From Carposina sasakii (Eukaryota > Arthropoda > Insecta > Lepidoptera > Carposinidae), in assembly GCA_014607495.2 (NCBI GenBank), contig CP053159.1:11043501-11107500 (forward strand): a stretch of DNA of 64,000 nucleotides, given 5' to 3'. The notes under the pieces are model-generated. The model had not been told where the DNA came from. It saw only the letters and a program-made list of their open reading frames with translations, and made no database searches. Made by a program: the position numbers and the translations under genes. This document shows positions 1 to 14,600 of the stretch, one piece after another. Every line of letters begins with the position of its first letter. Within the stretch, counting starts at the first letter, position 1.

Positions 1-16
1 ATAAGGTTTTATTCTA

Positions 17-276
17 CAGGGTGTAACAAAAGGGGTATGTTAAGCGAAAAGCTATGTAAATAGCCCACTAAAAGGAACCTAAACTCAAAATTTCAGACAC
101 AAAATCACATGTTTATTTTTCCAGATAGTATGGAGAATTCCTACACAACTCAGGAATGTTCATACAATCTTGAAAAATGAACATGTGATTTCGAGTCTCA
201 AATTTTGGAAATAGGTTCTCTATAGTGGGCTATTTACATAGCTTTTTGCTTAACATACCCTTAGTGTTACAACCTG
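17..276. mobile_element. Palindromic MITE, family A (CAGGGTGTAACA ends), copy 1
   Basis: The element begins CAGGGTGTAACAAAAGGG and ends with its near-complement, flanked by TA on both sides (15-16 and 277-278). Most of the left half is complementary to the right half (e.g. AAGCGAAAAGCTATGTAAAT against its complement near 225-255), so it is a snap-back element of about 260 bp. TA duplication and CAGGGTG termini fit a Tc1/mariner-type non-autonomous element. Two more copies lie at 3549 and 36951. Confidence 0.75.
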
Positions 277-453
277 TATAAACAGATGAGCGTAATAAAA
301 CTACGGTGGAATCTTAGACTATCTGGTATAATGGAGACCTAGGGCGATGCAGATCTAAGATAGCGTAGACTTGTATTGGCAACAAAGCAATGTCGGTGCG
401 GTCGGTCGGATAGTCGATGTAGGTATACACCTGCAGTGTGTATGTCTACTTAC

Positions 454-2666
454 CTCGGGAACAGGCTGCTGGCGGCACGCGAGGAGCGCTGCTGCGCGCC
501 CCCGCGCCCCGCGCCGCGCCCCACGCCCAGCGACTCCAGCAGGCGCGCCGCACTCTGCCAAAAACAAAAACACACACAAAGGTGTCAATAAATGTAAAAT
601 TACAGGATTAGCGTAATTTTTCGTCGGAAAATTTTGAATGGCGAAATGTTAGCTGCTGAATCTATAAGGCGCTTTGCAGACGGCGGATGATAGCGCAAAG
701 GGAATCCTATACTACCAACGCACATGAAGGACAGAAAGACAGCGCCGTAGTCCGGCATGTCCGTGGCTACCCGCCATGGATCACACAAACGAGTTTGTAT
801 GAAGTAAAGCAGACGGCGGCGCGAGGCGGGGCGGGGCGCGCGCTTTCTAGTGATGGACGTCATTGATTCATTGGCGTACCTCGTGTGCTTTGTGTTCGCG
901 GTGAAGGCAGTCGCGGGCATCGACGGGGAGACGCGGTCTTTATTACTTCGCGCCCGCCCCGCCGTCTGCCTAGCGCCTAAGAGTTAGAACTTATGGGAAA
1001 AATTAGGATACCTACGCCCAAACGACGTAGTGTTTTAACAAAAAACAAAACATTCCAACGTTGTTTTATCGATGAAACAAGGAAAGGCAAACTAAAATTT
1101 AAATCAAATGCAAAAACAATAGATTATTTTGCTACATACCGAATGTAATAAAGGTATACAAACGGAAATTACATTGACCTGCTGCGTGAGGTCAGGCTCG
1201 CTCGCACTCATAGCGCCCGAGCCCTGTCCGTCCTTCTTGTGTTCGCCGTACTGTCCCGAACTCGCCTCGTTCTCATCACACTACAACAATATGATACTTT
1301 TACAATATAAGTGCATAATATAACTTAACTACATTTGAAATTTATTATTTTTCTAATCACCCTAACTATACTATACGCCAACCTTCGTGGCACACGCAGT
1401 CATAAAACGTTATATGACAGCGCGTGCCACGACGGTTGGCGTATAGTATAGTTAAACCTTTTCTAAGAAGTCCTAGCACATTTACTGTACTTACATAACA
1501 AAATAATGAATCTATCTAACCTACAAGAAAATATCAAATCAAACTAACAACTTAATGAACGATTTGTTACTAATCTCAAAGGTTTTACAAAATACAGACT
1601 ACAGCACTATATTCTTGAGTTAGAACCTGTATCCGCAGTGTATTGGCACTAAGCCGTAATGTATGTAGAAGCGTGACCGGTATAGAGAGCAACTCGCCGG
1701 AAAGCAAGGCATTCGCACTATTTAGCATCGCTTCGCCTTCATTTTCCTGACATAGAGTCACCTGTGTTCAATAGGAAGTTCGTAACGTGCACGCAAGGAT
1801 AGCCAAATGTTAAAGTCAGATTGACATTTTCCGGATGCCGAAGGCGGCGTCATAAGATATAGAAGATACTCGTATTCACCGTATAGTTCCGATGGATGAT
1901 AGCGTTAGTTACTATGTGCATGATCACATTTTCTGTGTCACTGCATACAAAATAATGTTAGTTCTCAAATCAGGCATAGGACCTGTTCTATGAAACGGAA
2001 AAAGGGTTCCAAATCGGGTATATGAATGACTTATTAAATGAAGCTAAGTGTAACCTCGAGTGCGGCGGGCTCCGGCTGCTTGGCGGGGTAGGGCTTGGTG
2101 ATGTCGGTGATGCTGGGCGCGCCCACGCCGCCCACGCCGCCCAGCTCCGACATGCAGTTGTTGCCCTCCGCGCCCAGCGTCAGCGACTCCACTATTGTGG
2201 CCAGGTCTGGTGACATGAACATTGATTAAAGATGCCGTACTTAGAACAGCTAATTCATAAGGTGGGTTCAGTTGAGGCCGACGTCCAATCCCATAATAAT
2301 GGGATAAGGGCAGGTAAATGATGACAACGTCTCCATCCACGTGAACAGCGAATAAGTTTTAAGCAGCTTCATTTGGCTAATGTAGAATTTGATACTAATA
2401 GCAGTACGTTTATTGAGATAACACCTCTATCACATTTTATCAATGTTATCGAATTGTTAGTTGAGATTTCCAACCTTACAAGGACATTACAAAATTGAAA
2501 ACACCTTTGCGACTGAGCACTCACCGGTATTGATATGGTGCGAAGAGTTGTTGATGGCAGACAGGTCTGTGGCGTGCATTCTCGGCCGCGCGGTCATGTT
2601 GCTAGCCATCTCCTCGCCGGATATGTTGTCTGCAGACGACGCCTGCTCTGTAGATGCTACGGACAC
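454..2666 (-). CDS. HECTD1: HECTD1 exons 25-28: low-complexity linker before the HECT region
   Basis: Exons 2525-2666 ([20 protein letters not shown]), 2055-2206 ([20 protein letters not shown]), 1179-1280 ([20 protein letters not shown]) and 454-554 ([20 protein letters not shown]). Ser, Gly and acidic composition is that of the long disordered linker in vertebrate HECTD1, so sequence conservation is weak; the calls rest on good splice sites, open frame and matching phases (G|AC between the first two). The exon at 1179-1280 is the least certain because its acceptor TTGTAG has only a short pyrimidine tract. Confidence 0.75.
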
Positions 2667-5600
2667 CTATAACCGAAATACGTAGTCAACTTCAAACAGG
2701 ACCTCTACCGTAGTACATAATTAAAACACTATGCCTTATTGTGTATCTAAAGAACAAGAACCTATATGTAGCTAACAAGCACATAGCATACCTGGGAACG
2801 ACATTGATTAACTAATTACAGACACTTTAGTTAACTGCACGATAAACTTACTTTATTTCATGTAACACCCTGTTATCCAATCTGATGGTTAGCACGAACC
2901 TGTAACATGATCCAATCTGTGGAGCAAGTACTTTCTGCTGTCTTTGTAATTAAAAACAAAGTGAAGAATCGTTTGAAACTATTTGTGTATAATGTACATA
3001 GCTTTGTGTAACATAATAAGCCCTAGGATAGCGGGATCGTAAAGATGCAAAGCTCAGAAATCACATAAATCTGCCGTCTAAAAATCACAAATCACATAAA
3101 AATATTTTTGTGCATTTCCTATACAGTTTTTAATTTAAGATTAAGTCCATTATTATAGTTTACGTTGATTTATACATACATGATAGTTACTGCTAACAAG
3201 AATAATATAAAATGATCCCCGACCAACAAAAGGTTGGTTACCCCTGGTGTATCGTGTATCGTGTAACTGACCTGATGGTCCTGCGGCGCGGCGGTGGCGT
3301 CGGGCAGGCTGGGCGTGGAGTGCGACTTGCGTCCCGCCGCCGCCCCGGGCCGCGCCGCCCCCGCCGCCCCGCGCGCCTCGCCCGCCGCGCCGCTCACCAC
3401 TTTCAGGTCGAACTTGCCCTCCGCGCCCATGCGGTACGAGTTGCGCCCGCCGTGGTCCCATCTAGGGAACGCCACAGTTATGGTTTGAATCGTATAACAG
3501 AAGAGTTACTTGTTTATAAAGGATACCACAACGTAATGCCAGCTTATACAGGGTGTAACAGAAAGGGTATTTTAAGCGAAAAGCTATGTAAATAGCCCAC
3601 TAGAGAACCTATTTTTCAAAATTTGAGACTCGAAATCACATGTTTATTTTTCAAGATTGTATAAACATTCTTGAGTTGTTTAGGAATTCTACATACTAGA
3701 AGAATAAACATGATTTCAAGCAATTTAATTAGAACGATAGTTGGCGGCGGCTACCTGACGTCCACCCATCCGTTGTGCAGGTCGGAGGTGAGCGTGCCGA
3801 GCGCGGGTGGCGCGCCGTCTTGCTCGCGCCACTTCCAGTCCGGCCCGCGCTGCACGCGCGCGCCCGCCACAACGCCGCGCCCGCGCGCCGCCCGCAGCGA
3901 GCGCGCGCGAGCCCCGCCCGCCCCGACCGCGCCGCCCGCGCCGCGCGGCAGGCTGTCCGCCACCGACACCACCTGCGGGGAGACAACAGGTTCAATAGGA
4001 TGTAACATTAACACAGTAGTACATGTGACGCCCAGATAAACCAAACACACAGAAGGTTCACGCACAAACAGACCATAACAAGCCAGCTCACGAATATAAC
4101 AATTCAGCGGTGAAAATCTTTGACCAAGCAATTTGTACTTAATTTTGGGAAAAGTATAAAAATCATCAGGGCTTATGTTAGGACTGTACGGCGGATGATC
4201 TATTAATTCAATGTTTTCTTGCTCCAAAAAAATCTTTTGTTCTATGGGCGGGATGAGAGCTCGCATTGTCGTGACGGAGGATGATGCGGCGGTTGCAGCG
4301 CAATTCTCTTTACGGAGACGACCTGCGGCAAATAAATGCTAGAATACCATTCTGCATTGACCGTTCTTTGTCGCTCAAGAGGAATAGTGGCAGCACTGGC
4401 AACATGCGCCACGTGGCCGTACTGCCCGGCTCGTTATGCCGTCTGCCGACATCTGGAAAAGTGCATACCTTGCCATATATCTCCAGGCCCGACAGCGACA
4501 GGTAGTGGCTCTGCCCGCTGGCGTTCTTGCCGTTCTGCTGCACGCGCAGGTAGCGGTAGGGCGCGTCGCTCGCCACACGCCACGTGGCCGTACTGCCCGG
4601 CTCCTGCAGCGCCTGGTCGTCGCTGTGCGTCAGCAGCGTCGCCCACGTTATGCCGTCTATCGACATCTGGGAGAGCGCACGTAGGTAAAGTGTCATGTCT
4701 ATTTGACTACAATTTTAAAAGTGTGGCACAAATTTGGGGTCATTCATACTCTATGGTCCTCTCATGTTCTATTTCTAAACCTAAAGCTACAAACTCAATT
4801 CTGATCAGAATCCTCTGCCCTCAACAAATCCTCTTTGACAACAAATCTAACACTTAATTTTTAATTTTGTGCATTACCTTAATCTGATGTCTTTCTTTTA
4901 GATTTTAACAAGTGTAAGCATTCAAAAAACAGGTTTCTTATAAATTATAACAAGTGTAAGCATTCAGAAAACAGGGTTTTCAGAAAATTTGAACACTTCT
5001 GCTCAACTTTTTTGCGGATAGATACTAGACTGAATGTATAGATAGGTACTCATTAATCATACCTGGAAAAACCAATTTCGAAGTGCCGACCGTCCATAAC
5101 CTCGAGCATGTCTCAAAGTATACGCCGACGGTATTACGTGCAATCCCAGATCAACGGCAATAAACGCCCTTCTGTCATCATTGGTGTGCACATTGAGAGG
5201 GTCAGGCGACCGAGATAATACGTCTTCAGCCCTTCCGTAAGGTAGCTGACGTCCGTCCGATGACCACACGCTGACTAGACCATGTGCCCCCGGATTCACC
5301 CATTCGCAGGTACACGCGTTTGTGCCGATGTAGAATAGGATGCCGTTTTCGTCGAAATCATGCTGGAAGTTTTATCAACGATTAGCTCTTACCACATTTA
5401 CCTAAATAGTATATTTTCCCTTTCTGGACTAAAATGGCCTTAATAACCATGTAAGTCTACCTTAGTAACCATTGAGACTTTCTACAAAGGTAAAATTTTG
5501 TTATAATTTAGAGTTACACCACTTAAATTCTATATCTACCAAACGCCACGCAAACGAATATCCTCCCAATACACCACCAACCTCATACGTGAACGTGATG

Positions 5601-8600
5601 GGCGCGTCCTCCTTGATCCGCTGCACGAAGTTAAAGCTGGCTCGCTCCAGGTCGTACCACTGGCGCGCCACCGCCTTGGCGAGGAAGCGCTCCAGCTGGC
5701 GCACGGTGGTGAGCGCCTCCACCTTGAGCATGCGCCCTGCGTTGTTGCCGGTGTTCTGCTCCTCGCCGTCCTCGCTGGCTCGCTCCACTCGTAGCCTATG
5801 CGAACGAACGAGTTGTAAAATATTGGTAAACCACTTGATAATTACGTGCTGATTCGGGGCGTGACACGGCGGGCTGGTTTGTCCGGCTTTTTGGTTTTTT
5901 GACCTGGTAACCCTACGTATGTGTATATGTATGTACTTATGTATAAAAAGTGCCATGTGCTACTTTTTATAATGTTCAGGCTGGCAGCTTCTCCGCGCTC
6001 TCCAGCACGGCCCGAGGCGCTTGCAGCGGCCTGTACCTGATGCGCTTGGTGAGGTGGTGCAGCGAGTGCGTCTGGTGCGGCGGCGCGTCGGCCGCCAGCA
6101 CGGGCAGCTTCTCCGCGCTCTCCAGCACGGCCACGAGTCGCGCCGCCAGCGCCGCCCCCGCGCGGCCCTCGCCCTCCATCACCCAGGCGCGCACGATGCC
6201 CTCGCGCTCTTGCGCCTGGCCCGGCGCGTCTAAACAACCGAAAACTTGTGATCAATCAAAGCAACATTTGAGCGGGAAACAATTTGGGCAGGTGTCAAAA
6301 CGCTAAAGCTTTGGTTTGCTAGTATAGTGATGCCATCATGCAGCGGCCTTGAAGGATCTTTTGACCTGACGGCGATGTAAAGAGGACATGGTTTTCCGTA
6401 CATACGTGTGCTATCCTAGGAAACTTCAGCGGTTTCCGTATGTCAAGTTTATGAAAAAAAAAAATCTTCTATTTATACATAGCTGAACCGATTTCGATGC
6501 AGTTTTCAGGAATATATTGCGACAGATCCCACTTAACATATAAGCTACTTTTTATCCCAGGAAAATGTTTTATCCCGGATATCAACATTATGTTTTTTCT
6601 GTAGTCCACGCGGGCGGAGTCGCGGGCGTCCACTAGTTATATAATATGCACGATATCGACACTACCGGCGTTCGGTAGCCCCTTTGCCTCTATTTTTCTT
6701 AACAATCGCATTGCACTTCTTAAACGACAGAAAAAAGGAATGTCAAATAAAACTAATCATTATCTCAGACTAACTATTCCTATTATACCAGAAATTACAG
6801 CAAATACTAAAGAAAGTGTGAAAGCTACTATAAAAATACAAGATATACAGGATGTTTTTTAATCGTCAACGTTCGCGAATACTACGGAATCTCCTCATCA
6901 TCACGATAATTTTTCTCCATGGAAGCATATCTGGGAAATGCCTGGTTCCCCAGATATTAGGGTCCAAAGTAAATACTGCGTTTTTCTGCATAAAATGCAC
7001 ATAGACGCGCGTGGCAAGATTTTTTCACGATAAATAATTAATATATGTCTATAAAAAAACTAACATAAACACTGAACACGATAAATTTCGCCAAATCAAA
7101 AAATTAAAAAAATTGACATCGTGTCCCAGAATTTTTTTTGGCATAAACTTACTTTATTTGATGTATACAGTACGTGTGGCAAAGAAAAAACACCTATATA
7201 TAATGAAATAAACATACCATTAGGTTGGGAAGTAAGCACGAGCAGCAATGCCTGCGCCAAACCAGATGATTGTAGTTCGTATGCAGATAACTGCTCCTCC
7301 CCACAAAGCAAATCTGACAACTGTACTAACGATTCTTTCAACTCTTTCTGCCATTCACCTGCGAAAGACAGCATTTTGTTATTTGTTCACAATTTAAATA
7401 ATTCTACATATACTTAGCCGCAACAGAAATACATAATCTGAAAATTTCAAATGTGGCTATTACCGATCATGAGATACATAGATGGACAATAAAGTATTAG
7501 TTGTAGGGTCCTATTTTTACCCTTTGAGAACGGAACTCTAAAAAGACAAACAAATGTTAAGTTTATGTTAGACTTTTTATCAAATAGAAGATATACACTG
7601 TACGTTACCTGTTGGTTGAGTAGCAAGTCGTTGTATTCGAGCCAACAATGCACGTAACTTGGCCACAGGTGGTCGCGGTTGTCGGTTAGCTGCGCTCGCG
7701 AGGTGACGGGAGTATAGAGCGCGCGCTCGTTCACCCACCTATGGAAAAACAGAGACAAAACATAATGCATAGTTTTAAAATATTACAATTTAATGGTGAT
7801 TGAGCATGCTTGGCGGTAGGATCACCATTATTCACATGAGACTAAATAGACAAAAATTGTGAAAGTTTGTGTAAAATGGACACCCTTTCACATAACCTCT
7901 TTTGGGATAATAAACGTTATTGCGTGACTATATTATGTGTATGCGCTTATATTACTGGTAGAGTGCGTTTCAATGTATGACTATTATCTGGGCCACTGCA
8001 TACAAAAAAATCAGATTTCTATAAAACGGAGTTTAAAACGTGTACAAACCTGTGCTCTGAGGGCCTCCGCCTTGGCAGACAGTCGCGACCTCGCCTGGCT
8101 GGCCGTGACGTTATTGGTGGCCGCCGGACGCCGGTCCGCCCAGCCGGCCGCCAACTCGGGACCTGTATTAATACAGGCATTACGTAAGACATGTATAACT
8201 AACAAAATTAAATGAGCTTTGTCGCCTGGGAAATATTTTTTCTTACTACATACATTATTAGTTTTAAACACATTTACTCAAAAAACATACTTGATATGTA
8301 TATCAAGTAATATCAACACCCTTGGCATTCTCTCGATTATTGGCCAGGCTAGCCAGATTAGTAGAAACTAGATTTTTTAGAGTCAAATTTTAAATTGAAT
8401 ACAAAACTAAAATATTTTAAAACTATGAACTTACTCAAGAAGGTCTCTGCAGTGAATGAATGTTTAGTTCCTCTATTAGATTCAAATATAAATCCGGGCA
8501 GATCTTCTCTTAGAATCGTTGTCTGTTGCTGACCATCTGTGTTATGTATCTGCAACTCTTTTTCTCTGAAACAACATATTGCTGCTGTAATGATATTTCA

Positions 8601-11600
8601 TTTAGTGTTCTAGGCCTGGATTAATCAAGCCATCATCATCTTATAATGTGCTTCAGATAATTTTCACATTTGCCCAAACATAATGCAGTTCTACTTACTT
8701 GACACAAGATAAAGACCAGTTTCCGAGTATTAGTTTCGTTGGTCCCGGTTTCGAGAGTATCGGTTGTGGAATAGTATTCTTGACAGACGCCCTCGCTCTC
8801 TGTAGTTTCTCGATGAATTCACCGCGATTTTCTAGAAAACAAGTCAAAGCTATAGGACCACAATTGACAGATTCCTTAACTTGCGCACCGAACAATATTA
8901 GTAATTATTTTTAAATTAGTACAGTATGTAATATGGTCGATTCCGGCAATCACACTTAAACCTAAACGTAAAATTAGTCCTACCTGTCCTTTTTTCTCTT
9001 AGCCATTTATGTTAAGAACGGAGAGAGATAGACCTGACCAAGATTAGGTTTAGGTTTAAGTGTGACTGCCGGAATCGACCCTAATGTCAATTTAGATTAT
9101 AGTTGCAAATGTGTTCGCAGTGTAAGTTGTTATGTAGGTACATTATAGTGTATGCGCATAATGCAGTATCTTGTGATTCAGTATTGGTACCAACCTGTGT
9201 TGTCGGTCTGGTGCTCGGGGCTGCCACTGGAGTACATGGTGGCCAGCTTGGAGTCAAGCAGAAAGCGGAACCAGCCGTTGGAGCCCGTGCTGAGCTCCAG
9301 CGCGGCCGCGTCACTCCACACGTACAGCGCGTCCCGGCCGCGGCACACCGACCACTCGCCCCAGCGGTACGCCACGCCGGCGCACAGGCACGCCGCGTCC
9401 TCGCCGCCGGCTAGACACACGGCACAGATTACACAACGTTAGGTACAGCGCGTCGCGGCCGCGGCACACCGACCACTCGCCCCAGCGGTACGCCACGCCG
9501 GCGCACATGCACGCCGCGTCCTCGCCGCCGGCTAGACACACGGCACAGATTACACAACGTTAGGTACAGCGCGTCGCGGCCGCGGCACACCGACCACTCG
9601 CCCCAGCGGTACGCCACGCCGGCGCACAGGCACGCCGCGTCCTCACCGCCGGCTAGACACACGGCACAGATTACACAACGTTAGGTACAGCGCGTCGCGG
9701 CCGCGGCACACCGACCACTCGCCCCAGCGGTACGCCACGCCGGCGCACAGGCACGCCGCGTCCTCGCCGCCGGCTAGACACACGGCACAGATTACACAAC
9801 GTTAGGTACAGCGCGTCGCGGCCGCGGCACACCGACCACTCGCCCCAGCGGTACGCCACGCCGGCGCACAGGCACGCCGCGTCCTCGCCGCCGGCTAGAC
9901 ACACGGCACAGATTACACAACGTTAGGTACAGCGCGTCGCGGCCGCGGCACACCGACCACTCGCCCCAGCGGTACGCCACGCCGGCGCACAGGCACGCCG
10001 CGTCCTCGCCGCCGGCTAGACACACGGCACAGATTACACAACGTTAGGTACAGCGCGTCGCGGCCGCGGCACACCGACCACTCGCCCCAGCGGTACGCCA
10101 CGCCGGCGCACAGGCACGCCGCGTCCTCGCCGCCGGCTAGACACACGGCACAGATTACACAACGTTAGGCACACCGCGTCGCGGCCGCGGCACACCGACC
10201 ACTCGCCCCAGCGGTACGCCACGCCGGCGCACAGGCACGCCGCGTCCTCGCCGCCGGCTAGACACACGGCACAGATTACACAACGTTAGGTACAGCGCGT
10301 CGCGGCCGCGGCACACCGACCACTCGCCCCAGCGGTACGCCACGCCGGCGCACAGGCACGCCGCGTCCTCGCCGCCGGCTAGACACACGGCACAGATTAC
10401 ACAACGTTAGGTACAGCGCGTCGCGGCCGCGGCACACCGACCACTCGCCCCAGCGGTACGCCACGCCGGCGCACAGGCACGCCGCGTCCTCGCCGCCGGC
10501 TAGACACACGGCACAGATTACACAACGTTAGGTACAGCGCGTCGCGGCCGCGGCACACCGACCACTCGCCCCAGCGGTACGCCTCGCCGCCGGCTCGCCC
10601 TCGGGCTGGCTGGGCCCGGGGGGCGTGGCCGCAGCCCGCACTCACCATCCGCCGCCGCCTCGCCGCCCTCGGGCTGGCTGGGCCCGGGGGGCGTGGCCAG
10701 CGCCTCCACCTTGCTGAAGACACCGAGACGCGCGAACAGCTCGAGGTACACGTCGGACGCCTTCACCATCAGCTCCTCGGCTATGCTCAGCACGATCAGG
10801 TGCCCGTCATCGTCCTCCTATGGGTACAGATACATATTATTGTCTATACATTGCTGTTTTGTACGTAGTTATTTGAATACATTGCTTGTTTTGTCTTGCT
10901 TGACAGGTAAAATAAATATTGGGTGTAAAAATCAAACGGCATCGAGCATTTATTGTTTCGTAAGTATGAATGGCAAAGAAAACTATGTACTGAAATAACT
11001 GCAAACATCATTATGAAAAGGTTCACATATGAAAAACTGACTTTTAGAAAAAAAATTTAACCGACTTCAAAGTTTAACTAAAAAGCAATAAATAACGTAA
11101 CTAATTTATCTACTTAATACATATTGAATATCTCAAATTATTTTAATATTTACAACTTAATACCTAATACTTTAACAAAGTCATCTTTAACTATTTAAAT
11201 ATTTATAATTATAACTTATTTTTTGGAGTCGGTGCCAGCCTAGGTAACGTAGTCTGTTGTATTGATGGACGCGCGCAGCTGGCAAAGCCACACACACGCG
11301 GCAAAATACAATACGGTGTAGTAGGCAGCGGTAATGCAATTTCCTATTCTTGGTTTTACTATTTAGTGTGGGTCAGTTTTCTTAATTACATTTATTTGTT
11401 TGGCTGGCACCGACTCCAAAAAATAAGTTATAATTATAAATATTTAAATAGTTAAAGATGACTTTGTTAAAGTATTAGGTATTAAGTTGTAAATATTAAA
11501 ATAATTTGAGATATTCAATATGTATTAAGTAGATAAATTAGTTACGTTATTTATTGCTTTTTAGTTAAACTTTGAAGTCGGTTTAATTTTTTTTCTAAAA

Positions 11601-14600
11601 GTCAGTTTATTTCTCGATTTTTAGTTGTGTTAATGCGTTGTGGACTTAAATAGATGCTAGTTTATACATGGTGATTTTTGGTCGTCAACGTTCCTGAAAA
11701 CTACGTAATCTCCTCATCATCACTATCATTTTTCTCCTTGGAAGCATACCTGGGAAGAGTCTGGTTTCCAAAATATTAGGGTCCAAAGTTGAGTAAATAG
11801 ACTGCGTTTTTCTGCATGAATGCACATAGACGCGCGTAGCAAGATTTTTCACGAGAAATAATTAATATCTATCTATGAAAAAACCTAGCATAAACACTAG
11901 ACACTATAAATTTCGCCGGATCAATTAATTAAATAAAAAAAAATCGCAGCATTTTTTTTTGGTATAAACTTACTTTATTTGATGTATAGAGTACGTACCC
12001 TTCGTTAATGGTGGCCACAAAAAACACCCTGTATAGTTTCCATCGACCAATTGCAGTACTGTCCCCTAACTCCTAACCGTTAAGGAGTTCTGTAGCTTGA
12101 CCATCAGCACAGCACTATCAGATGTTGATTCAAATAACACGTCAGCCCTACACACTACTAAATAGTTTTCATCGACCAATTGCTGTACTGTCTCCCAACT
12201 CCTAACCGTTAAGGAGTTCTGTAGCTTCATCATCAGCACAGCAGCATCAATGTTGATTCAAGTAACACGTTAGCCCTATATACTACTAAATAGTTTTCAT
12301 CGACCAATGGTCGTACTGTCTCCCAACTCCTAACCGTTAAGGAGTTCTGTATCTTCATCATCAGCACAGCAGCATTAGATGTTGACACCCTGAAGCATAT
12401 ACCTAAGTAAGACATGATTACGTAACAAAAGCACCATACGAGCATACAATTTTCGGTGGTTGCCCTACATTTCTCCTGGATCCCATCATCAGATCCTGAC
12501 CTGGTGAAAATGGGACCACCTCAGAAGTGAACTCTATCCAACCAAAAAAAAATTTTTGAAATCCGTTTATAATTGACGGAAATATCGGTGAACATACATA
12601 AAAAAATATTATACATACAGACGAATTGAGAACCTCCTCCTTTTTTTGAAGTCGGTTAAAAATAGAGCAAAACACTGTGATATAAGTGAGACAAGGATAT
12701 TAAACACATTAAAACCAAACAGAAAACACAATCAAATAATGCAAGTAAATTTCGATGGTGTGATGTCTATACACATGAAATGTTTAAAGGGAAATGATAA
12801 AAATGTTTAGAAATAGGAAGTATTACTGTGAAACCAGTTCATGGTATAAATTAGTTATCAACAATGACAGTAGATAGAATTACTCTAGAGTATATGCCTT
12901 TAGCAATGCCGAGCGTAGTTTACTTAGATAAATCATTTTATGGCTTGTAAGAATGAATTAACCATGAACATGTCTAATGTGGTACACAATTTAAGAGGAA
13001 AATGTCACAAAAACAACATTTAATAATTAACTTGACTTCTATCGATTACCACACATGACAGCTCTTTCTGTTTATGTCAATGTGTGCTAATTCTCTTATT
13101 TACTTACCTCAATCAAAAATTAGCACACATGTTCTGATTTAAACATAAACAGAAAGAACTGTGCTGTTGTATTCTTTATTTACTTTCAAGATTAACGTAT
13201 TTACTACAATTGAAGCTAAAATTGGCCATAAAATAGTACACAATATGATACAAGTGAGCTAAGTTGGTAATAACGCACAAGGCTTGGTTGCAAAGCACGA
13301 GCCGAAGGCTAGTGAGCGCTTGTAAAAACCGAGTGCGATAATTACCAAAGCTCAATTGCGAAATACGTAATTTTTGCGAATAAAGATAAACGCCATAAAT
13401 AGTTTTAGCAATATGTTGAAATAAATCATAATATTATACCCGCAAAATCTCTGTTTACTTGTTGTTTTTTTAGTAGACAAAAATAGGCACAGTGGAATAA
13501 TAAAGTCATACAGCCAACTGCGTAAGTGCGATAAAATATGGAAATCCATAATTGTACAGTTTTAAACGTCAATAATGTAGATGTCGGTCAAAAGTTAGAT
13601 TACGTATCTAAAATCGGTGTGCTGACTAAGTACCACTTTAGGACTAAGAATTTTGAAAAAAAAAAAATGTTTTACTTGTAGGCATTAAAACACACTATCC
13701 TCTAGAGTAATTGAGTAGGCACATGTCCATTTGTCCATGCCGCGTGCAGAGAGCACACATCACACCATCGGACGTTACCGCGGGCGGGCGGATATAGTGC
13801 CGGCGCAGCACGCGCGGCGGTCGGCGCGGCGGCCCGGCCTCGTTCTGTCACACCAACAACGCCGTTACACTCTCACTACGTATCTTATCACTTATAGAGG
13901 CTAAGGGCGGCAAATGCCCGGTAAAACTAACTTACTAACACTCTTACTACACGTTATGTCTATGCCTGTTTGTTACTATACTTTATAGTATACTATTTGG
14001 TCGATTAGAATTTTAATTGAAAGAGAAGGTTGCATTATGTATGTGTCAGTAGACCGACAGTTTGATATACAACGTGTACTTATGTAGAACCTAGATAATA
14101 AATAAAACAGTAATAAACTGTCACTTGATTGGTAATTCAAACATCCGGCAGAGACTTCAATCAGCTCTTAGTAGCCAGCATATAAGATAAACAAATTAAT
14201 ATTTTTGCATCTTACCCCTCTTTTTCACTGAGAAACATGTTAAATACATGTTTTGATACAAGTTTTTTACAACAAGTTTCACACATGTATCAAAACTTGC
14301 TGTAAAAACATGTTTTTGCAACAAGTTTTGATACATGTATGCAACTTGTTAAAAACATGTTTTTAATACCTTGGTGAAAACGAGGGGTTATGTATACTCG
14401 CTCGCTATGCACAATGTTGTGCAGGGCAGCGCTCGCAGCAGGCGCGGCGCTAGTGCGCTGTACGTACCGCGTTGTGCAGCACGTGCGCCACGAGCTGCGC
14501 CAGCGCGTCGGCGGCGCGCGGCGCGGGCGCGGCGCTAGCGCTGTACGCAGCAGGCGCCACGGCGCTAGTGCGCTGAGCGCTACGTACCGCGTTGTGCAGC

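Noticed and set aside
9178..10793. A ladder of 77-codon minus-strand reading frames starting [13 protein letters not shown]
   Set aside because: They are frame read-through of the 121-bp array, not repeated genes; the M lies in intron sequence before the acceptor.
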